NCBI RefSeq assembly: GCF_010015445.1
Contig: NC_053112.1
Location: forward strand, 33,663,498 to 33,727,497
Source: Perca fluviatilis
Lineage: Eukaryota > Chordata > Actinopteri > Perciformes > Percidae
Direction: 5' to 3'
Length of the DNA stretch: 64,000 bases
The notes under the pieces were generated by a model that was given only the letters and a program-made list of their open reading frames with translations, did no database searches and was not told the origin of the DNA. Positions 58,990 through 64,000 of this stretch are shown here, piece by piece. Within the stretch, counting starts at the first letter, position 1; each line of letters begins with the position of its first letter. A program made the position numbers and the translations under genes.

Positions 58990-59350
58990 GCTATTTAACC
59001 AAGAAAGTGCAGTCCCCCTAATTCCATATTTGTGTGATTTCATGATCAATAAATTGTGGTCTACTGTATCAAATGCCTTCTTAAGATCCAATAATATCCC
59101 CACTATATTTTCTTTTTTTGTTCTATTGCTGTTGTTATTTCTTCTACAAATTGAATAAGTGCATGTGAAGTTGTCCTATTAGCCCTGAAACCATATTGCT
59201 GATCACACAGTATATTGTGTTAAGTAATGAAGTTGTCGAGCCTTGTAGAGAATATTTTTTCTAGTATTTTTGAGAACTGGGAGAGCAGTGAAACAGGTCT
59301 GTAGTGTTAAAAGTGTATGTTTTTCACCAGCCTTGTATATTGGTATTGCC
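58990..59350 (-). pseudogene. LINE reverse-transcriptase fragment, CR1/Rex1-like
   Basis: On the minus strand: HYRPVSLLSQFSKILEKIFS, then TRLDNFIT-stop, and after frame changes NIVGILLDLKKAFDTVDH near 59110-59060, with the first catalytic Asp region (LDLKKAFDTVDH) intact. This is the palm part of the same LINE type as 31030-32640, where the matching palm block is mostly deleted. Both ends are truncated. Confidence 0.82.
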
Positions 59351-60554
59351 ATTTCCATTTTATCTGAAAAAAACTCCAGTTTTCAGAGATTGATTACATA
59401 CAATCCGGTCACAAACAACTCACAGCAACAAGTTGACACACACCCACTCTCTGGGTGCTTGTCATTCCACCTCTGAAAAGGAAATCCCTGATTGAAGTAG
59501 AAGGCAGGTTGAGTGAAAGTAGGCACAACAAAAGGTAAATTTCAGCACTTCATCACAAGCAACTCCTAGAACATCATACATCAGCGTAGGAGTATCCAAG
59601 GGATATTTAAGCTCTTCTGAAGTTAAACGACATTCATCTTGTAGGAATAAATTTAAGCTGTCAGTGTAGTTAAAGATTCAGAAAAACAGCAAATGCATTT
59701 TGATTTTAGGTAGTGAGGGAAGTTCACATTCAAACAACAGAGTGATTATTGAAAGCTATTACCCTGAAGGATTGCAGTTGCTTTGAATTAATTCTACATG
59801 CGAGATAATGTCTTCTTCTTGACCAACACGTTGAGGAAGTCACTGGTTACATGTCTTGCAGGTGTGATATAATGACCTTTTCTGTGTCACTGTCACCGCA
59901 TCAAGCTGAAAATGGCTAATGGCTTGTGAAATATCAGTCGACATTGCTGCTGGGCACATAACAATATGGTTGTCAGGCGTGACTTTGACAGTAGAGAACG
60001 CAAAGGATACCAGAGACGTCTCTGACACTTTTAATTATTGTGTTGATGGAAACAGGTTGACTGACTTGACCACATGCTCACAGAAGCCTCCCAAAGTCTA
60101 TCATATGCCACTCTCTCTGCTCAACAGGGGGACAGATAACCTTTCTCTAACAGATGAGGTTGATGTGAGCTGAAAACATGTACAGGACGTGACTGCGACA
60201 CTGATGACTGGTAGTGCAGGCAACTCTGCAGCACCTCTCTTGAAATAAACCTTGGCAATGCTTGAAAAAGAGTGTTGGTGTATATTCTCTATTCAAAATA
60301 TTCTCCTAAATTTTATCTTTAACTATTTTGCCAGTCAACGTTTTGTCCAACAACCAAGCCTTTTTTATGCTTTTTTAATCTTAATCAGTACTTTTCAAAT
60401 GTACCTGATAGGATCTTATGTGGTGCAAACATACAAAGAACTAGAAAGGCACTCAGAGAGCACAGACCACTGCCAAGGCATGCCCTATTTCACAATGTTA
60501 ATGCAGGGTGAATGTTCCGAGGACAAATGCCTTAACTCGCAATGTTAACGAAAG
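59351..60554. other. No gene recognised
   Basis: Short frames of 60-98 residues occur on both strands without domains. Nothing else is supported. Confidence 0.4.
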
Positions 60555-60688
60555 TGAGAAATAATTTCCATATCCGCCCTGTGATCCGGATCCACTCCAA
60601 AATGTAATGAATTATTCCTTGTCCCATTCTTCACCCTTTCACTTAGTTTCATGAAAATCGGGCCAATAGTTTTTCTGTAATCCTGCTG

Positions 60689-60719
<31 letters not shown>

Positions 60720-60758
60720 GAACCTGAAAACATAACCTCCTTGGCAGAGGTAATAAAT
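60555..60758 (+). repeat. Dispersed repeat with internal A-run, GGCAGAGGTAATAA end
   Basis: CCCTGTGATCCGGATCCACT, TAGTTTCATGAAAATCGGGC, TTTTTCTGTAATCCTGCTGA, a 29-base A-run (60689-60717) and AAAACATAACCTCCTTGGCA with GAGGTAATAA form a common fish repeat that I regard as retrotransposon-derived. Confidence 0.6.
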
Positions 60759-60782
60759 AACTCCAGCTGCATCTGGTGACCT

Positions 60783-60919
60783 AGCAAAACTCAGGAAAAG
60801 TCCAAGGTACTCTCTTTAGAAAAATCAAAAAGCCTTTATTATTATGGCTTGGTCATCTTAAACCTTCAAAAAAAAACTCTGACGCGTTTCGGCATACAAG
60901 CCTTCGTCAGGGAGTCACG
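60783..60919 (-). mobile_element. Short retroelement insertion with 15-bp TSD and hammerhead motif
   Basis: The 137-bp insert is flanked by the perfect direct repeat TGCATCTGGTGACCT (60768-60782, 60920-60934). Read on the minus strand it begins with the hammerhead motif, then AAGATGACCAAGCC, a polyadenylation-like AATAATAAAGGCTTTTTGAT and TACCTTGGACTTTTCC. I know this layout from Penelope-like retroelements and short hammerhead-bearing retroposons in vertebrates. There is no room for a protein. The long, exact target duplication points to target-primed insertion and a rather recent event. Confidence 0.85.
60876..60915 (-). ncRNA. Hammerhead ribozyme motif, Penelope-type with minimal stem III
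   Basis: The minus strand reads ACTCC, CTGACGA, AGGC, TTGTAT, GCC, GAAA, CGCGTC, AGAGT. CUGANGA and GAAA are the invariant catalytic boxes. GGC/GCC form stem II with a 6-base loop. ACGCGU after GAA is the palindromic minimal stem III typical of Penelope-type hammerheads, thought to act as dimers. GUC is the expected cleavage triplet. ACUC and GAGU pair in stem I, with an A-C mismatch next to the core. Activity is not shown by sequence; the stem I mismatch may weaken it. Confidence 0.85.
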
Positions 60920-60934
60920 TGCATCTGGTGACCT

Positions 60935-61444
60935 GTTTGGAACAAATTTTAAGATTTCACTGGATTGCTTTTTGGTGCCCTCCAAGCTAAATCCTCAACC
61001 TCTGAATCCTGCTCTGTATGAGCCAGTGTAGTCCTCTCTGCATTTGATCCAAGAGATTGTAGTGGCAGCAATAGTGTTCTTGACTTTATCCATGTTTGCC
61101 TCCAGTGAAGTCTGTTTTTAATTCACCCACCAAAAACCATGTGTCCCATGTGAGGTCAGAAGGGAGTTAGAGGTGATCTATCAGTGATAGATGAACAGCA
61201 GTTTTAGTGGTTAAACATTTTTTGGTTAAGCACTTTAGATCCAAGACTGGAGTTGAAACAATAGTAAAAAGTTTTTGGGAACTTCTGGAGATTGAATGAT
61301 GAATTTGTTTTATGGCATTCTAGTAGATAATGTAAAATAGTAGGAGAGATGATATGAAAATACATGCAAATACAGTGCCAAACTGTTGTGCCTTGATAGT
61401 TATTTTAGGAATGTGTGATTTTACAATTTGACAATTTTACCACT
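60935..61444. other. No gene recognised
   Basis: No domain, repeat boundary or splice pair was supported. Confidence 0.4.
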
Positions 61445-61448
61445 TTAA

Positions 61449-62120
61449 AAGGAACACGCCGACTTATTGGGAATTTAGCTTATTCACCGTAACCCCCAGA
61501 GTAAGACAAGTTGATACATACCCTTCTCTCAGTTTTGTGCGTAGCAAGTAGTCTGATCGGCTGCACGGCATCAGCCCATAACAGAACAGGCAGGTGACTG
61601 GTTCCAGTAATCCTACTGCTCGAAAAATGATTAAAATAGCATTATGTTTTACATGTTGTGATTTGTAGAGTCACAGCGTGTACAAAAAAACGTAACATGA
61701 GACAAGCCATCGTCTAACCGAAACAAACCAGGAACTATATTCTCAGGCGGAAGAATATAGTACTTGGGCGGAGTGATATGCTCGCAGCAAGCCTGTCTGA
61801 GTAATATAGTTCGGTTTGTGGTTTTACGGATAGAAGATGGCTGTGTCTCATGTTACTTTGTTTTTTGTACACGCTGTGACTCTACAAATCACAACATGTA
61901 AATAGGAACATGTTGGCGTTATTTTGTCACTTTTGTCACAATTCGGAGCAGTAGGCTAGTTGGAACCAGTTACCTGCAGGATCTGTGCTGGGCTAAGCTA
62001 ATGCTGGAGCCGTCAGACAGCGTTACAGCACGCACGGAGATGAGAAGGGTATGTATCGACTTGTCTTACTCTGGGGGTTACGGTGAATAAACTAAATTCC
62101 CAATAAGTTGGCGTGTTCCT
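61449..62120. mobile_element. TTAA-flanked foldback MITE, AGGAACACGCC family
   Basis: The 672-bp element starts AAGGAACACGCCGACTTATT and ends with the inverse AATAAGTTGGCGTGTTCCT, between TTAA at 61445-61448 and 62121-62124. The two arms are nearly complementary along their length: GTTGTGATTTGTAGAGTCAC near 61658 against GTGACTCTACAAATCACAAC near 61876. The centre is GGCGGAAGAATATAGTACTT. A partial copy is at 45509-45992. It is noncoding. Confidence 0.92.
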
Positions 62121-62124
62121 TTAA

Positions 62125-62540
62125 TACTTACAATAGTCTTTTTCATTATTTCCATCTTATTATCAAACCAAGAGCAACTTTCTAGCACCTTCAACATCAC
62201 TACTTTTCTACTCTGTAGTACTCTGAATTTTTATTTTGTGTTTTAAATAGTCTTCACTCCTAGTATTTATGAGAATTAATGTTATTCCTAGTTGGATGGC
62301 ATGCTGTGTAATTGGTTTAAGGCCACTTTTCTCTGTAGTGGCTACTTACCTGAGAAAAGTGGTCTCTTTTAAATACCAGTAGCTGTAAGATTTTTTATAT
62401 AGTATTTTTTTCAAGTTGAAGTGCCACTTCAACTGCTAGTTATACACATGTAAAACTTTCAGAAATCTAACATTCACTATACCAAGGGTGCTTAGAGGGA
62501 GAGAGAGAAAGTGAGTGTCCAGTCTCAATGTTTGAAATTT
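62125..62540. other. No gene recognised; small hairpin
   Basis: GGCCACTTTTCTC (62322) and GAGAAAAGTGGTC (62351) form a short inverted repeat. The rest is AT-rich. The LINE remnant begins within about 30 bp after this stretch. Confidence 0.35.
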
Positions 62541-62564
62541 GGATGAAAATCTTTATATGGGATA

Positions 62565-64000
62565 TGTTATCCTAGAGGACTCCGGAGGCAGTTGCAGGGT
62601 ACCGAAGGGCTGCAGCCTCTGCCGTGAAAGAGGCAAAGCAGCAGGTGTGGGAGAAGTTCGGAGAAGACATGGAGAAGGACTTTCGGTCGGCATCAAGGTG
62701 CTTCTGGAAAACCGTTTGCCACCTCAGCAGGGGGAAGCAGGGAACCATCCAAGCTGTGTACAGAAAGGATGGGACGCTGTTGACCTCAATTGAGGAGGTA
62801 ATAGTGCGGTGGAAGGGGCACTTTGAGGAACTCCTAAATGCAATTAATACATCCTCTATGTTAGAGGCAGAGCTGGAGGATGATGGGGGATTAATTTCCC
62901 TGGTGGAAGTCGCTGAGGTAGTCAAACAACTCCACAGTGGCAAAGCCCCGGGGATTGACGAGATCCATCCAGAAATGCTGAAAGCTCTGGGTGTGGAGGG
63001 GCTGTCTTGGATGGCACGCCTCTTCAACATTGTGTGGAAGTTTGGGACAGTGCCTAAGGAGTGGCAGACTGGGGTGGTGGTTCCCCCGTTCAAAAAGAGG
63101 GTGTGTGCCAATTACAGGGTTATCATACTTCTCAGCCTCCCTGGTAAAGTCTACTCCAAAGTGCTTAAAAAGGAGGGTTCAGCCGATAGTTGAACCTCAG
63201 ATTGAAGAGGAACAATGCAGATTCCGTCCTGGTCGTAGAACAATGGACCAGCTCTTCACTCTCGCAAGGATCCTGGAGGGAGCCTGGGAGTATGCCCATC
63301 CGGTCTACATGTGTTTTGTGGATCTGGAGAAGGCGTATGACCGGGTCCCCCGGGAGATACTGTGGGAGGTGCTGCCGGAGTATGGGGTGAGGGGGTCCCT
63401 TCTCAGGGCCATCCAATCTCTGTACGGCCAAAGTGAGAGCTGTGTCCGGGTTCTTGGCAGTAAGTCGGACTCATTTCAGGTGAGGGTTGGCCTCTGCCAG
63501 GGCTTCGCTTTATCACCAAAACTGTAATATTCATGGACAGGATATCAAGGCGTAGTTGGGGTGGGGAGGGGTTGCAGTTCGATGGGCTGGGGATCTCATT
63601 GCTGCTTTTTGCAGATGATGTGGTCCTGATGGCATCATCGGCCTGTGACCTTCAGCACTCACTGGATCGGTTCACAGCCGAGTGTGAAGCGGCTGGGATG
63701 AGGAGATCAACACCTCTAAATCTGAGGCCATGGTTCTCAGCAGGAAACTCATGGAGTACCTACTCCAGGTAGGGAATGAGTCCTTACCCCAAGGGAAGGA
63801 GTTCAAATACCTTGGGGTCTTGTTCGTGAGTGAGGGGACAATGGGGCGGGAGAGTCGGAGAATCGGCCGTTGTGACAAAAAGAGAGCTGAGCCAGAAGGC
63901 AAAGATCACGATCTACTGGTCAATTTTCGTTCCTACCCTCACCTATGGTCATGAAGGCAGGGTCATGACCAAAAGAACGAGATCCAGTGAACAAGCGGCC
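62565..64000 (+). pseudogene. LINE ORF2 reverse transcriptase, frameshifted, runs off the window
   Basis: This is the polymerase of a non-LTR retrotransposon common in spiny-rayed fishes; I leave the clade (RTE-like or another) open. 62624-63190: AVKEAKQQVWEKFGEDMEKD, WKGHFEELLNAI, GKAPGIDEIHPEMLKALG and PKEWQTGVVVPPFKKR. After a frameshift near 63185, 63200-63527: EEQCRFRPGRRTMDQLFTLA, VYMCFVDLEKAYDRVPREIL (first catalytic Asp) and VGLCQGFALSPKL. After another near 63527: MDRISRRSWGGEG and ISLLLFADDVVLMASSACDL with the catalytic FADD. A third shift near 63700 leads to ESLPQGKEFKYLGVLF. The thumb and 3' end lie beyond 64000. Multiple shifts make it nonfunctional. Confidence 0.9.

Noticed and set aside
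62322..62363. GGCCACTTTTCTC/GAGAAAAGTGGTC inverted repeat as a possible terminator or miRNA precursor
   Set aside because: The stem is short with a loop of 16 bases and no supporting context.

Overview
This window looks like teleost fish nuclear DNA, probably from a spiny-rayed lineage. It is AT-rich, full of microsatellites, and carries typical fish repeat families: Tc1-like transposons, hAT and PIF/Harbinger elements, P-type THAP transposases, LINE fragments, TTAA-flanked foldback MITEs and the GCGCCCCCTAGTGG repeat. No intact host protein-coding gene, rRNA or tRNA could be supported. Long open frames are transposase or reverse-transcriptase remnants, or frames across simple repeats. All family names rest on motif recognition by eye, without database searches.

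Layout: 0.77-2.4 kb, a nearly complete Tc1-like element with one frameshift. 5.4-6.25 kb, two MITE fragments, one with a minus-strand coding-like exon. 6.5-8.4 kb, a degenerate ATTAGTTAATGC array split by a hAT element that keeps a BED-finger exon. 10.3-11.05 kb, a TTAA-flanked MITE beside a P-transposase fragment. 11.3-12.6 kb, a hAT-type element. 12.6-17.8 kb, a GCGCCCCCTA repeat block hit by two DNA transposons with clean target duplications. One of these (14130-15257) contains a THAP exon remnant and a decayed piece of mitochondrial ribosomal protein gene mrps28. 18.0-20.7 kb, a decayed P-element-like gene with a split THAP domain. 28.86-30.12 kb, a non-autonomous transposon with 31-bp TIRs. 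31.0-34.4 kb, a LINE whose 3' UTR is interrupted by a second Tc1-like element. 36.8-37.8 kb, a LINE 3' end split by a MITE, so the coding frame resumes across the insertion. 40-44 kb, TTAA MITEs and a candidate host terminal exon. 44.3-51.8 kb, a LINE, Harbinger pieces and an inverted 0.75-kb duplication. 52-53.1 and 57.7-58.1 kb, LINE tails with minisatellites. 60.78-60.92 kb, a 137-bp insertion with 15-bp target duplications that carries a hammerhead ribozyme motif on the minus strand. 62.5-64 kb, a LINE reverse transcriptase that runs off the end.

The features do not form an operon or pathway. They record successive, often nested, mobile-element insertions in intergenic or intronic DNA. 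The most notable are the gene-capturing transposon at 14-15 kb and the small hammerhead-bearing insertion at 60.8 kb. Candidate host signals (a terminal exon near 42.3 kb and a promoter with first exon near 27.1 kb) are tentative.
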